From NCBI GenBank assembly GCA_019009955.1, contig CM032230.1, positions 125,961,001 through 126,025,000 on the forward strand: 64,000 nucleotides of DNA. Direction: 5' to 3'. Below the pieces are notes generated by a model. That model was not told the origin of the DNA, searched no databases, and saw only the letters and a program-made list of their open reading frames with translations. Position numbers and translations under genes: made by a program. The DNA is from Riptortus pedestris. Lineage: Eukaryota > Arthropoda > Insecta > Hemiptera > Alydidae. Shown here piece after piece: positions 11,387-22,650 of the stretch; within the stretch, counting starts at the first letter, position 1, and every line of letters starts with the position of its first letter.

Positions 11387-12474
11387 TTTTTAAGTCTTGA
11401 CAAAGGTATTTTTATTTCAACTGATAAAGACATTAAGTGATATGCTTTATTGCTTATGGGAAATGGGACTGGAAGACTGAAGGGTCAGAAAAATACAAAT
11501 ATTAGAGTTAGAAAAAAAATACTTAGAACAAAACAAAATTCGGATTGGGTTGGTCTTATGTTAAAAGCAATATTTGGTATTATTGGATTCTATCTTTTCC
11601 TTGCCCGATTTCTGCTATATACTAACTTGACCTTTAGTTTCACATTAAACGTTGCGTTATTCGAACAAATTCTTCTAAAATCTCGAGGTTAAGTACAACT
11701 TCAAATATCACATTTGAGAAATTAGCTGAAACCCCAACATGCATAGACACCAGCAAGCATTATGTTCCTGTTTATTTAACCCAATCCAAATGAACTTCAG
11801 ACAAACTTTTATTACGGGGAAACGACCCCAAAGTCTTAAGAGTATCAACCTTGACATTCTATTCAGTGTCGGCAAAGAGCTCACCAAAAGCAGCACACCT
11901 AATGGACAAGTAATCGGTTTTGCTCCACCAACTTTCATCAGCTGTTTCAAAGTCTCACTGATTCCTCTCAGCTGGGAGGAGTGGTTGAGCTAAAAATTGC
12001 TTGGCCAATGGCAGACAAAATTGAAAGTTGTTCATATATATAATTTGTTTTTCTGCACATTACTTATGTACAATGGGCGTTTACTTACTACATTTTCCAT
12101 AAATGTTTGGTCATAATATTTTACAGAATACTTTTATACATTTGAAAAAAACAAAAACGATATATACATAAAAGAAAAAAAAACATACGAACATAGTGAT
12201 AAATAAAATAATGATAAAGTCTTAATTCTTTAAAAAGTCATTAGTTCTAATCAAAGGTCAGTCACAATTCTTTCCCATTAAATAAAAAACAAACACAAAA
12301 CAAAGGCGAGGGCATCATTTGAAATAAAAGGATTCCAAACCAACCCCAATATTCTACCTGGGTTTATTAAAAACAAAAAAAAAAGTATTCTATTCCGTCC
12401 CTTCCAAAAAAATTACTAACTTATACGCGGCACGCAATAAATATGATATATGACATCTTGTGAAATAATGACAT
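11387..12474. other. Spacer, no gene recognised
   Basis: The first part (to ~11700) has weak TA-core-like patches. 11700-12000 is GC-balanced, with overlapping open frames on both strands that match nothing known to me. From 12000 on it is A-rich and featureless. Confidence 0.35.
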
Positions 12475-12720
12475 ATATAAATTTTCGTTTAATCGTCAAC
12501 AAATTCGATATTTAAGCATTCTATGTAAAACTGAAATAAAGTTAATTAATGACTGACCAGCGGGACGGTGGTTTAAAAGGGCGAATTTCAATAATTCAAA
12601 ATATCTCCTGCTGATCGAAAAATTGTATTGAACCAATGTTATTACAAATTTAATGTCTTTATAATTGTTGTCATTTACGTTTTTTTCTCTAGCTTGAATA
12701 TTGATATTTCCCTACGTAAA
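12475..12720 (+). mobile_element. TA-core repeat, internal fragment
   Basis: Diverged internal part: the ATCGTCAACAAATTCGATAT block, GACCAGCGGGACGG, and a TTGTATTGAACCAATGTTAT block. Both termini are missing. Confidence 0.5.
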
Positions 12721-12804
12721 ACAGAAATAGATTGAAAAGACAGAAAGTAAATTTGGAATATTTAGAAAACTCTGAGTATACAAATCATTATTAATGGGTG
12801 TGAA

Positions 12805-13300
12805 ACGGAAGATAGAATAAAGAAAGCGGTAAATCAGGGATGCGCTAAGATATCTTATCTATTCAGTATGTTAATTGAAGAGGCAATAATGAAAATGAAA
12901 GAAACAACAGGTTAACAAGGTTAACAGTACATCCGTTCATAGCATCAAATATGCAGATGTCATTGCACTGGTGGCAACGTCCGAAGCAGAGGTGAATAGA
13001 ATACTTCAAGTACTAACGGATGCCCTAGATCTGTTTAAGCTCAAGATAAATTAGCGTTTTGGTAGTAGAGAAGAATGAAAACAATAAATATGTGGATCTG
13101 GCGTAGAATCCCTAGAACAAGATAATCTAAAAATCCTAGAGGCCGTTGAAAAGAGAAGAATGAAACTTCTTTGGCATATCATAGGAAGTACTTACTTATA
13201 CATCATCACAAATACATATGAAGGTTAGGTCCTTGGGCCTAGTGAAAAAGAGAGGTCTAGAAAATCCTATTTTGTCGACATTCTTGCAGATTGGTGTGTT
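12805..13300 (+). pseudogene. LINE reverse-transcriptase remnant
   Basis: Decayed reverse transcriptase of a non-LTR retrotransposon. One frame from 12805 reads VNQGCAKISYLFSMLIEEAI, which fits the conserved VKQGC.LSP..F..(I/L)EEA block. From 12944 another frame reads IKYADVIALVATSEAEVNRI and LQVLTDALDLFKLKIN. That is the YADD catalytic block with the second Asp changed to Val, followed by the usual KIN motif. Near 13135-13270 a further frame reads LEAVEKRRMKLLWHII, resembling the C-terminal tail of such elements. Stops and frame changes between the blocks make it dead. The clade is not assigned. Confidence 0.75.
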
Positions 13301-13559
13301 TAATTACTTGAAAAGAGCACAATGGTTGCCACTACAAGGTGTAGCCTTTAGATCATGATGATCCTATTAACGAAGATATTTTAACGTTCTGTCTAAAGTG
13401 AACCTACACATTTATGCATCGCACTTGAAATGAGAATATCCAGGAGTGTCTTAAATAATTTAGCCTTTTCAACAGGGCTTTACTAGATGTGTTACAAGAA
13501 AATAAGTTGTGTGATGAGGTTAGTTTATGACCTCATCACTCTGTTTATTTTATTAACCC
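13301..13559. other. Spacer with homopolymer C tract
   Basis: No gene recognised. A run of ten or more C lies near 13557. Confidence 0.35.
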
Positions 13560-13678
13560 CCCCCCCCAAATATACAAATCATATTTTTATTGGGAAATCG
13601 AAAAAATGCGGTGAAGCGAGATCACTAGGTGTCAATCTGAGAAATCTGCTCAGTTCATGAAGCCCTTGCGTGACAGAC
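13560..13678 (+). mobile_element. TA-core repeat, hairpin end, decayed
   Basis: Ends in GAGAAATCTGCTCAGTTCAT, a decayed hairpin (GAAGCCCTTGCGTGAC) and AGAC. Confidence 0.5.
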
Positions 13679-14094
13679 TATTTTATCAGTAAGTGGATAA
13701 GACTTTGATAAGAAATTGATACGACAGAGCTCAAAAAATGCAAGAGAGTATATATATCGAGGGGGAGAGAGAAGTTTGAAGGGGTGAATCATTGGGTTGT
13801 CGGATGGAGCACCACTCTACCGACAAATACCCCTTTATCCAACCCCCCAGATCAACCCCCACCCCACCGACACTTTCTTACAGCCAACAACCCCTCTCAC
13901 AAACTAGATATTCCACCGCCCTTATCGCACAGCTCATGTTTATTAGATTTGAACAGATAACATTCAATTCTGACAAATAACTTAGTTGATACTAAAAATA
14001 AATATATATAGTATTAAACTCATTTTAGGCATTTAAGGGCATATTAATTTAGAGCTATTCACACTTTCTTTCTAAGAAGTGGAGTCGAATGGTG
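13679..14094. other. Spacer with C-rich block
   Basis: The plus strand at 13830-13925 is unusually C-rich (CCCCCAGATCAACCCCCACC). A 62-codon frame spans it but resembles nothing known. Confidence 0.35.
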
Positions 14095-14783
14095 GAAACG
14101 AGGGGGGGGGGTTAATTAGGGCTGAAAACAAGGAAATGCGAATAACTCGATTAGTATTCCAGTTTGGAAAACTGGTCAGTCAATCATTAGTTTAACAAGA
14201 TTGGTTCCATACGGTCCGACCCATAATAACGGATATATTTGGAATTTTCATTCTTATTGGGGTCCGATTTCAGCCACTGGTGTTAAGTATTGGCCGGAAA
14301 GGTTAAATATCGAGTATGGTATAGATCAAACAAAGTTTTTTGAGTTAAAGCTTAAAATCTTCATTCATGACGTCATCGCTGAACGAATTTGCATTTATCG
14401 TGCGTAATAAAGGTCTCTTGAAAACAATATTTCGTATATAAGCTTAGAAGATAGTTATTCTTTATAAAACAGCTTATTGTTAATATGACAAGAGTAGGAG
14501 TGGGGGTTTACTTCAGGATGAAAACTAAAAATTCGAAGTATCTTGGTTAATAATCATTCATCATCATCTTGGAGAATAAATATATATAACAATATGTTGA
14601 GTTTAGTAAGGAAGAAACAAAAATTGCCAGAGCAGTAACATACAAGTATATATATATATAATTCTGAACGGACTTCATTTTCGTTCTTGTGCAATGTAGA
14701 ATCGATGGCCATTTGAGAAATTTTTAACTGTCCCGACATGAATACAACCTCAATAGCTGATTTACCTTGAGGGAAATCTGCTA
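14095..14783 (-). mobile_element. TA-core repeat, long subfamily, palindromic end present
   Basis: Contains the AGTAGGAGTGGGGGTTTACT motif near 14490, a short (TA)n at about 14647-14660, the ATTCTGAACGGACTTCATTT arm and the end CTGATTTACCTTGAGGGAAA. Composite or diverged in the first half. Confidence 0.6.
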
Positions 14784-14918
14784 AAAAATATTAAGTGAAG
14801 TAAATAATACAAATTGCATTTTCTTTTTACTTGTGACAGGTACTCTAGACACGAGGGTTTGTTTCTTAAGGTTTTCTGTCGTTATAGTAATATCTATAAC
14901 TCTCGTTTTAGGAAAAAA

Positions 14919-15345
14919 GTCCGTCACGCAGGGGCTGCGTAAATTAAGCAGATTTCCCACTTAAAGTTATACAATAGAGAAATCCGCCTAATAACAACAG
15001 TAGTAGTAAGGAATATCTAAACCTATTCACGAGGGACGAATAGTTACCGAAACGGCCCGCACTAGCTCTTGGCGGAGAGTCCCGAACATAGCAGACTCCT
15101 GCCGACAACAGACATGCATACAAATGTAAATATCTCGGTTAATATTCAAAATACAGAGTACATGTATAGAACAATATTTATAGTAATGTTAATTTGCAAT
15201 AAGATTGATTCTATACAATTTTTCGATCCGACGTATAATAAGGGAGATTTTGAATTTTCAAAAATCCCCCCTCTAAACCCACCCTCCCACTAGTCCGATT
15301 TCAGCCATTAACGAACTTGATTTTTCTTTTTACATAAAACGCTTT
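14919..15345 (-). mobile_element. TA-core repeat, hairpin half
   Basis: GTCCGTCACGCAGGGGCTGCG at 14919 through GATCCGACGTATAATA to the ACATAAAACG block. Truncated before the TA tract. Confidence 0.7.
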
Positions 15346-17103
15346 ATTATGAAGTGGAGCATATTTCCATGGTCGGATGGAGGTTTTAATAGTTTTTAGT
15401 TTATTTTTTTGGGGGATTCGTTCCACATTTGTTGCCAGTTTTTATTAATACTTCAATACGTGGATTTGGTTTCACATTGGAAATGGAAATGTATTTAGTG
15501 GTGACCCGACTGAATAAAGTCAGTAATCCCATTTTTGTTAGAAAGGTTTAAAAATCTAGACAATCCCTCCTGACACTTTATAAAAGAGAACGTTAATAGG
15601 AACTTATTGTTAGACGAACAAAAACACGTAGACTTCCGTTCAATGCAGTACTCTAAGTATAGAATTATTGAATTTCGCAATATTTCAGCAGTCCATGAAA
15701 CATAATATTTAAGATAAATGTAATTAATTGTATGTATCGTAATTAAATTGTTAGATTTTCTTCATTGAGCGGAAAGCGTAAAAAGAATCAAGGAGAAAGG
15801 CTATTTATCGTTTCATTGGAGGATTTTTACTTTTTAATAAACAATGCCTGTTTTAGAATATTCGCATAAATTGACAATCTTTAATTAAATAATATCAATT
15901 GAAGATAGAATTGTTAAAAAAAAAAAAGAAAGAAAGAAAGAATTTACAAACTGAAAAAAGGGATATTACGGCCATATATTGACTGGACGTTCTCACAATG
16001 ACTACTGAATTTATTAAAAGACCTGTCCCCAAATAAATTCAAATGACCCGAGTTCATCTGACCCCTTTTTTATTTTTTATGTATATTTTCATATATAAGC
16101 CATATTGTTTTGGATGATCTGCTAAAGCGTAATAAGGCTTAGTGAGGGAGGGGGGTGTGTTTATAGAATAAACATGCTGGCGTTGCCACCTGTTGTTGTA
16201 ATGAGTTACGGCTACAAAACACTGAATTCGAATAATAACACAATTACATTCCATTAACATTTTGCAAATGAAAACTTCCCTCTTTCGTGAAAAAGATGGT
16301 ATTGTCCCATTGAGAATGGTATATTTCTTTTTTTTATTTTTTTTTTTTAGTTGTACTGTCATTAAAACACCTAGGTTTCTACTTCCTCTAAGTATACTTT
16401 GTATCTCAACAAAGCAGTAAATATGTTATGTATATTAACATCCTTTAAAATATTTGTTTGTATAATATTTGTTATTTTGTATTATTAAGTAATAAACATA
16501 GGAATTTATAGGTCCAATCTTCTGGATCTTTAGGACACAACAATGAATCTTAACGAATTCGAAAGATACAAATCTGCGATTCTTCCTTTTTTCCGACTTT
16601 CTCACGCCATTTTGTCCGTGTGTGTTTAATGCAGAAACGATGTGTGTCATTTTTTCATGTGAATTTGAAGTCTTCGAATTTATGAATTCTTGGATATGAA
16701 CTTAAATTAGATATCAAACATAAACTACAAAATGTCGTTCCAAAATAAGTTAATTAAGAAGGAAACGCTTGCAAAATCTCATTATCTCCGTTCTGCTAAA
16801 ATAATATGAAAACTACTTACATTAGACAAGTAGACACACAAGAATCATTTCATAAAAACACTTTGCATATCATGTAAAATAAAACATAACTATTTAATGT
16901 TGCTAGTGCCTTTAGAAGTCAGTACAACGCTAATTACTCGAAATCTATATAATTACCCCTATACAATCTTCAATTTGAGATTAAGGTTTAAAAAAAAAAG
17001 TTGTCAGTGGAAGCTTTTCCACTCTTTATGAATTATCTTTGTATTACAAGCTTATACTCATTATTATTATTCCCTATGAAAACTTTTCATCCACAAGATT
17101 TTA
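15346..17103. other. Long unrepeated stretch
   Basis: No gene, RNA or recognised repeat. It contains a short GAAA-repeat (about 15926-15942) and a T-rich tract near 16327-16350. Open frames here are short and have no recognisable motif. Confidence 0.4.
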
Positions 17104-17331
17104 TTTATTTACTTATATTAACGTCCTCGTTTTTGTTACTAAGGCTAATTGGGAAGTGTTATCTACAGGTTACCACCTTTTCTAGCCAGGGTGGGACTAA
17201 GGATTTTATTTAATGAATCCCGTCACTAAATAAATTCCTATTGCCCAGGCGGAAATCAAACCCGCCACTCTAAGTTTACCATGTGAGATTAAGGCCAACG
17301 CTTTAACTCACATGGCTAACCTGAGCCCCGA
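17104..17331 (-). mobile_element. tRNA-derived SINE, full length with 9-bp target duplication
   Basis: Read on the minus strand, the element opens GGGGCTCAGGTTAGCCATGT then GAGTTAAAGCGTTGG (A-box-like). It has a B-box-like GCGGGTTTGATTTCCGCC and CTGGGCA, then a tRNA-unrelated body (CCCACCCTGGCTAGAAAAGG) and an ATAAATAAAT tail. The direct repeat AAGATTTTA flanks it at 17095-17103 and 17332-17340, as expected for LINE-driven retroposition. Confidence 0.85.
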
Positions 17332-17340
17332 AAGATTTTA

Positions 17341-18346
17341 ATACAGACTCTTTTTTGGGAGGAACAAGATGAATGCAAGGGTGGAAACTATTTTTCTGTA
17401 TCTCTTTTTGAATAACCATACCTATAAATAGATTTGAAAAATATTGAAATTCATCGAAATGAGCCTCAAGCACAAAGTGGTCATTAATGAATAACATTAT
17501 GGCATTTCACAAAGAATAGCACTATAAACATTTATTATGACTGTATCCATCTGTTTTCATTTAATTTTTCTGAACACATGAGAACAAAAATAATAACTTG
17601 CCATGTATGTCCTAAACGACTTTCTTAATGTAGAAACTTTGCAGAAGGAAGAATTTATTATTAGACTAAAAACTATTAGAAAACTTAGACGAAATACGTT
17701 TAGAAGTTTCGCTGTGAAAAAAAAACAAAACCGGTTATAGCAGAAGGAAGAAAATGATATCTTCCGAAGTTAAGATGATTTAGAAGGACAGGGAAATAGT
17801 GCACTATTTGGAAAGAAAGTATTTTCTAGGAAAATTGGAAATGAGTTGATTTAGTCCACTAGTTAGAGTTATAATATATAAATGTACGCAACGCAGGTTA
17901 TGCGTTATCTAAGTAGTATTTATTTATGATTATTCTGCATCTGCTGGAGGGCCATTAGCAGCCAAAACAACTTTAATTAAGTAAATACAGGAAATGTAAA
18001 AGGACTAACCACATGTTTGAGGATGGTCGCACCAAAAGCACAATGCCTCCTATACTTACACTCCATGTGATAAGTATACATAATGGATTGTACCTAGACG
18101 AAGGCTTCATCATTTTTTATTTACTTAGTCTTACTAAGTAGACGTATTGTAACCGCGAAAATTTTCGGTTTTCAATGGGATTTCTTGTTTTGCCCCACAT
18201 TGGATTCATCTAGTCTAGTTACGGCCTGATGTTCGTACGAACGTATGCAGAAACTTCATATTTAGGATGATTGTAACAGTTAGTGGCTCACCTCTGTTGA
18301 TTTAAATCAACCATGGGGAAGGTAGATCACTAGTAAACTCGCAAAC
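17341..18346. other. Unrepeated sequence
   Basis: No gene or family member recognised. AT-rich with scattered homopolymer runs. Confidence 0.4.
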
Positions 18347-18572
18347 GCTCTCACTTACCTCATTTATAACTCCCATTATGAATTTTTTTTTTTGAGACCA
18401 GCTTGTTCTAGTGGCTCAACACCAGATCCACATTTCCATTGCTTCCAACCTATTATATTCCTGTCCTTCCTTTTAGAAGAACTTCCGTTCCCGTAAAGCA
18501 GTACACTCCATACGAACGACTTAGCAAAATGTTATGCATTTGTATGCTATGGTATGCATGCTTATTAGGTCT
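18347..18572. repeat. Dispersed repeat, copy 1
   Basis: Shares about 210 bases in the same orientation with 26791-27000, including CTCTCACTTACCTCATTTA, CCATTGCTTCCAACCTATTA and CGTAAAGCAGTACACTC. The class is unknown; no terminal repeats recognised. Confidence 0.7.
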
Positions 18573-18665
18573 AATTTTTTTTTTTTTTATTTATTGCTTA
18601 TAAGGATTTTCCTTATAGCAAGGAGTAGGCCTTATATAATGAGGTTAGTTTTTCTATGTTAGTAG

Positions 18666-18707
<42 letters not shown>
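18573..18707. repeat. AT-rich spacer and (TA)n tract
   Basis: Ends in a (TA)n tract at 18667-18706, directly before a Helitron 3' terminus. Confidence 0.7.
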
Positions 18708-18709
<2 letters not shown>

Positions 18710-19928
18710 TAGCCAAGGTATCCGGCTTCGCTCGGGAAATCATTTGAGACGGAAAGATTTTATTTTGTTTTTGGCAATGCTTCTATGTACAACTGATCTT
18801 CCCGTATAGGCGCACTTTTCCCCTTGGGTGACTTATGGAAAACAAATTTTAGATTTGAAGAATAAATGAAAATAAGACTCTAATCATCAGACCAATGTTT
18901 GACACACCGTGAATAATTCAAATCATAATCATAGATAACATTTATTATAACTAAATCTATAATGTACGTATTTCGTATATACAATCTAGCTAATATACAC
19001 GCCAATGCCCGGAAAATCATCGTTGACTGACTAATGATTGTATTTTTATAGAAAATCGTTGAAAAACTAATTGGAATCGGAATATCACAATTTTTCATTT
19101 CAGGCCTCCCTCATAACCCCCACTTCCGTTTGGACCTAAAAATTTTAATATATCTTATAATCATGGAAGAATTAATGCTAATTCACATTCCAATTTTTTT
19201 TTTAAGTTCGGTTCAATCGTTAGTGCCCAACAAAATTGTTTGCTCCCGCTCTAGTTTTTAGTGTATATCTTAGGTATACGATGATAGTGTATATAACAAA
19301 AGTTAACAAAATAAACAACTTTTGTTATGTGCGTATTTCCGTTCCCAATAGGAAACGAAATATCAATATTTTTCATTTCAGGCCTCTCTTATAACCCCTA
19401 CTCCTGCCCGTTCCTGGAAATGTTGGTATGGCTTATTATAATGAAGGCGTTAGTGCTAATACACATACCGAGTTTTATTTATTTCGGTTGGGTCTTTTGT
19501 TCTAAATAAAATTGTTCACTTCCGCTATAGTTTTTAGCGTTTATCTCGTTTATAATTCAGTATACGAAAAAGTGTATATAACAAAAGTTACTCTAAATAT
19601 CAAAATAAACAACTTTTGTTATGTTCATATTTGCCGAAAAACCAATAGAAATATCGCTATTTTTTATTTCAGGCTTTCCTTATAACCCCAACACTTGTTC
19701 GTCTCAGAGGGTATTAATATAGCCTAAAGTCTAAGTTTGGTTTGTAGTAATATGCATACCAAGTTTCGTAAAATTCAGTTCAGCTGTTTATGCGTGAAAA
19801 GGTAACAAACAAACACACACCAAAGAAACAAAATGCAGTTATGGTGTCTATGACATGTGAAACGAAAAGTTATCGTGAAATTTCGCGAAAAAATCAATGT
19901 ACAGCAGAGGTTACAATTTTATATATAT
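18708..19928 (-). mobile_element. Helitron, antisense, tandem with the next copy
   Basis: The 3' end lies at the left: ACTAGCCAAGGTATCCGGCT then TCGCTCGGG, the reverse complement of the CTAGT-hairpin terminus. The 5' end near 19920 matches the 5' end of the plus-strand copy (CCTCTG..GTACATTGATTTTTTTCGCG). The body has three ACAAAAGTTG..TTTGTTAT-type blocks against two in the copy at 6987-7973, so internal repeat number varies. No helicase coding. Confidence 0.75.
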
Positions 19929-20640
19929 ACTAGCTCAGATACCCGGCTTCGCTTGGGAATTCATTTGAGGCTGAATGGTGATGGTATATTTTTGGCAAGG
20001 CTTTACTTTGCACAATATTTTGACATTTACCCGTCCCAGTGTTTAGGGTTAACACCCGTCGTTTCTATGGATTTGTTAATAATAAAATTATTTTTTTTAT
20101 GTAAGACTTCACTGTCCTGCATATAGTCATATGCATAGATTTGAATTATTAAGGAGAAAATATTGACATACACTTGAATTAATTTTTTCAGGTGAGGTAC
20201 CTGGTAGTTCCAAAGAATTGTTGAGCAGATTTCTCTAAATAACAAAATAAACAACTCTTGTTATGTGCCTATTTGCCGAAATCCCAATAGGAAATCACTA
20301 TTTTTAATTTCAGGCCTCCCTTATAACCCCCACTCCTGTCCGTCCCTAGAAATGTTAGTATGGCTTATTATAAGGAAGGCGTTAGTGCTAATACACATAC
20401 TGAGTGTTTTATTTAGTTCGGTTGTGTCTTTTGTGCCAAATAAAATTGTTGACTCCCGCTATAATTTTTAGCGTATAACGCCTTTATACATCGGTATACG
20501 ACGATATTATTATAATTATTATTATTATTTCTTAATGTCCACTTTTTGCAACTTAGGCTAATTGGGACGGGTTATCTACAGGTTACCACCATTTTCTAGC
20601 CAGGGTGGGATAATACGACGATAAGGTATATAATAACCCT
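19929..20640 (-). mobile_element. Helitron, antisense, interrupted by a SINE
   Basis: Starts ACTAGCTCAGATACCCGGCT then TCGCTTGGG, immediately after the 5' end of the preceding copy, so the two form a head-to-tail tandem. A truncated SINE sits at 20507-20612, and Helitron sequence resumes after it. The 5' end is not reached; similarity fades near 20640. Confidence 0.7.
20507..20612 (-). mobile_element. tRNA-derived SINE, 5'-truncated, inside a Helitron
   Basis: Tail (TTATTATTATTATTATT) at the left and the SINE body (CTAGCCAGGGTGGGA) at the right, without the tRNA-like head. Flanked by the 11-bp direct repeat ATACGACGATA at 20496-20506 and 20613-20623. Confidence 0.85.
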
Positions 20641-20824
20641 AGTCATAGTGCAATAACAATGTATAATAGTTTATAGATATATTTAGTCTTGCCCTGAAGA
20701 AGAGAAAATAAAGATTCTCGAAATATCGGCATAAACTAAGATTTATTTCACCAACATTGACCAAAACTCCGAAAAGAATAACACACCACATATAAATACA
20801 ACCTGCTCGAGAACATCAACACAA

Positions 20825-20867
<43 letters not shown>

Positions 20868-21083
20868 CACACATATTTTTACAAGCTAGAATTGAGTATA
20901 GTTGACTAGAATTTACATTAACATTTCTAGAAAAATCTTAACTAATAAGTGTCATTATATTTTATTATCTTACCTAATATTAAAACATTATATTTTCAAC
21001 ATAATAGTTTCGTTAAACTTATCATTATCTTGGTTCTTGTTCTTACTAGTACATAGGTATAACAGTACTAATTAAAAAGAAAC
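20641..21083. other. Spacer with hammerhead-like motif and (TA)n
   Basis: 20667-20738 holds CTGAAGA - GAGAA/TTCTC hairpin - GAAA, with outer arms TAGTTTAT and ATAAACTA, resembling motifs near Penelope-like element termini. The core is CTGAAGA, not the hammerhead CTGATGA. A (TA)n tract follows at about 20826-20863. Confidence 0.4.
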
Positions 21084-21169
21084 AATTAAGAGAAATTTTA
21101 CAATGTTAACTCAGAGAAAATCTATCTTCTCTGAGTTAACATTGTTAGATTTCTCTTATTCTCTTAATT
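21084..21169. repeat. Large imperfect hairpin
   Basis: Arms 21084-21118 and 21127-21169 are inverted repeats. The inner 18 bp (CAATGTTAACTCAGAGAA) pair perfectly around an 8-base loop; the outer arm has an 8-base insertion on one side. It could be a minimal MITE or a palindromic duplication. Confidence 0.75.
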
Positions 21170-21345
21170 GCGGGAGGGGGTGCTTAGAAAAGAACGAAAA
21201 AAAAAATTACAAATTAACGTTGACCTCAAACGATTAATTAAAAATGTAATAAGGCTCGTAATTTCTCGGTACCCCTCGGTAGAGATACAGAAGATTATAT
21301 AGAGCAGTTCTTGTTTATCATAAAAATGTCTATAGGTAATTTTGT

Positions 21346-21850
21346 ATGACATCTTTTGATCTGATGTGTTGGTATGGAGATATCGGAGGTCAAATTCAAA
21401 TTAAATACACTATAATAACTATAGACTCTGATTCATTACGTTGTTCAATTTCCTTCAAAAACATCTACAAGACTCATTCCTTAATTATAAAGACTCTAGT
21501 AGAAATTTTAAAATTAAAGACAATAGTGACAATGATGTGGGTTCCAGGACATGAAAACATTGGATTTACAAAATGGCCAAACACGCAACCCAGAGACAAT
21601 CTTCTGACTTTAACTTACTGACCTACCAGACTTACACTTACAAATACTACAGACAGCATTAAATGAATGGCAAAAATGTTGGCATAGAACATTAGAAATA
21701 TCTGCAAGAAGGCCTTGTTTATAAACAAGTGGCCATCCAGCAGACTTGTCTATAGGTCTAGACGAAGTTGTACTAACGAGACTTAGGATAAACTCACATT
21801 TACTGTTACATGACAAGAACAGAAATACCTCTATGAGGAACATGCCATGA
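21346..21850 (+). pseudogene. LINE RNase H and linker remnant
   Basis: One frame from 21346 includes ITIDSDSLRC and, later, TIVTMMWVPGHENIGF. These match the TDS.S and WVPGH.GI.GNE blocks of RNase H in non-LTR retrotransposons; the GNE.AD part is lost. Downstream, in other frames, come ALNEWQKCWHR and GLDEVVLTRLRINSHLLLHD, which fit the linker and the R.(D/E)...LTRLRIGH motif. Several stops and frameshifts. It differs from the LINE whose 3' ends recur at 4333, 6223, 34562 and 50345. An AT-rich possible 3' UTR follows. Confidence 0.7.
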
Positions 21851-22650
21851 ATCATTAACCATTAAACAAATAATTAACTCCAGAAACGTTTAATACTTAG
21901 AGACTTAACATAACATCTACGGACTTCTTACAAATAGGAGCTATATCGACAATACACTAATTCCCCTTAAAAAATTGAATTAGTTAAAAAAATTGAATTA
22001 GTTTTACAAAATTTAAAGTCACTTCTTTTTGATTTTGACTTGGTGAGAAATTTAATATAATTTTGAACAATTTTTAAATAATTTAAATTGATGTCTTTAA
22101 TACTAGTCTAATGTCTATTTGTTGTTTTTATTACCTGTATTTATTGTTTATTTATCGTGTTTAATTTTTTGTTGTTATTTACTTATAATTTTGTTTTTAT
22201 AACTCCTAGTTACATAAATAATACTATAAATTAAATAATTTTTAATGTAGTTCAGCTAAACATTTTATATATTTAATTATGTACAAGGAAGTCACGTGGC
22301 GTCCGTATCAGATTTTAAATAGTTGAACGATAATAAGAATCAGCAAATAATTACGTATTTTGATTTAGTTTTAATATACAAAAAACACAGAGCTTATTAA
22401 AGAGTATTATTCAATATCAATAAACTTTAGATATAAAGTTCCCATCTGCTATTGGGGAAAACATAATAAAGATACCTGAGTTGAGACATTATATATTATA
22501 TAGGATACTTTAATTGGACTCAGGATTAGGTACAATCACTCATATGTTTTACCTGAGTTATAAGTAGTTAGACGAATTTTTGTTTAGAATTTTTATTATA
22601 TGAAAATTAATGGTATAACTATGGCAATAAATATAAATATAGAATAATCC
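21851..22650. other. AT-rich sequence after LINE remnant
   Basis: No coding frame or repeat match. Part may be the 3' UTR of the LINE fragment. Confidence 0.35.
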
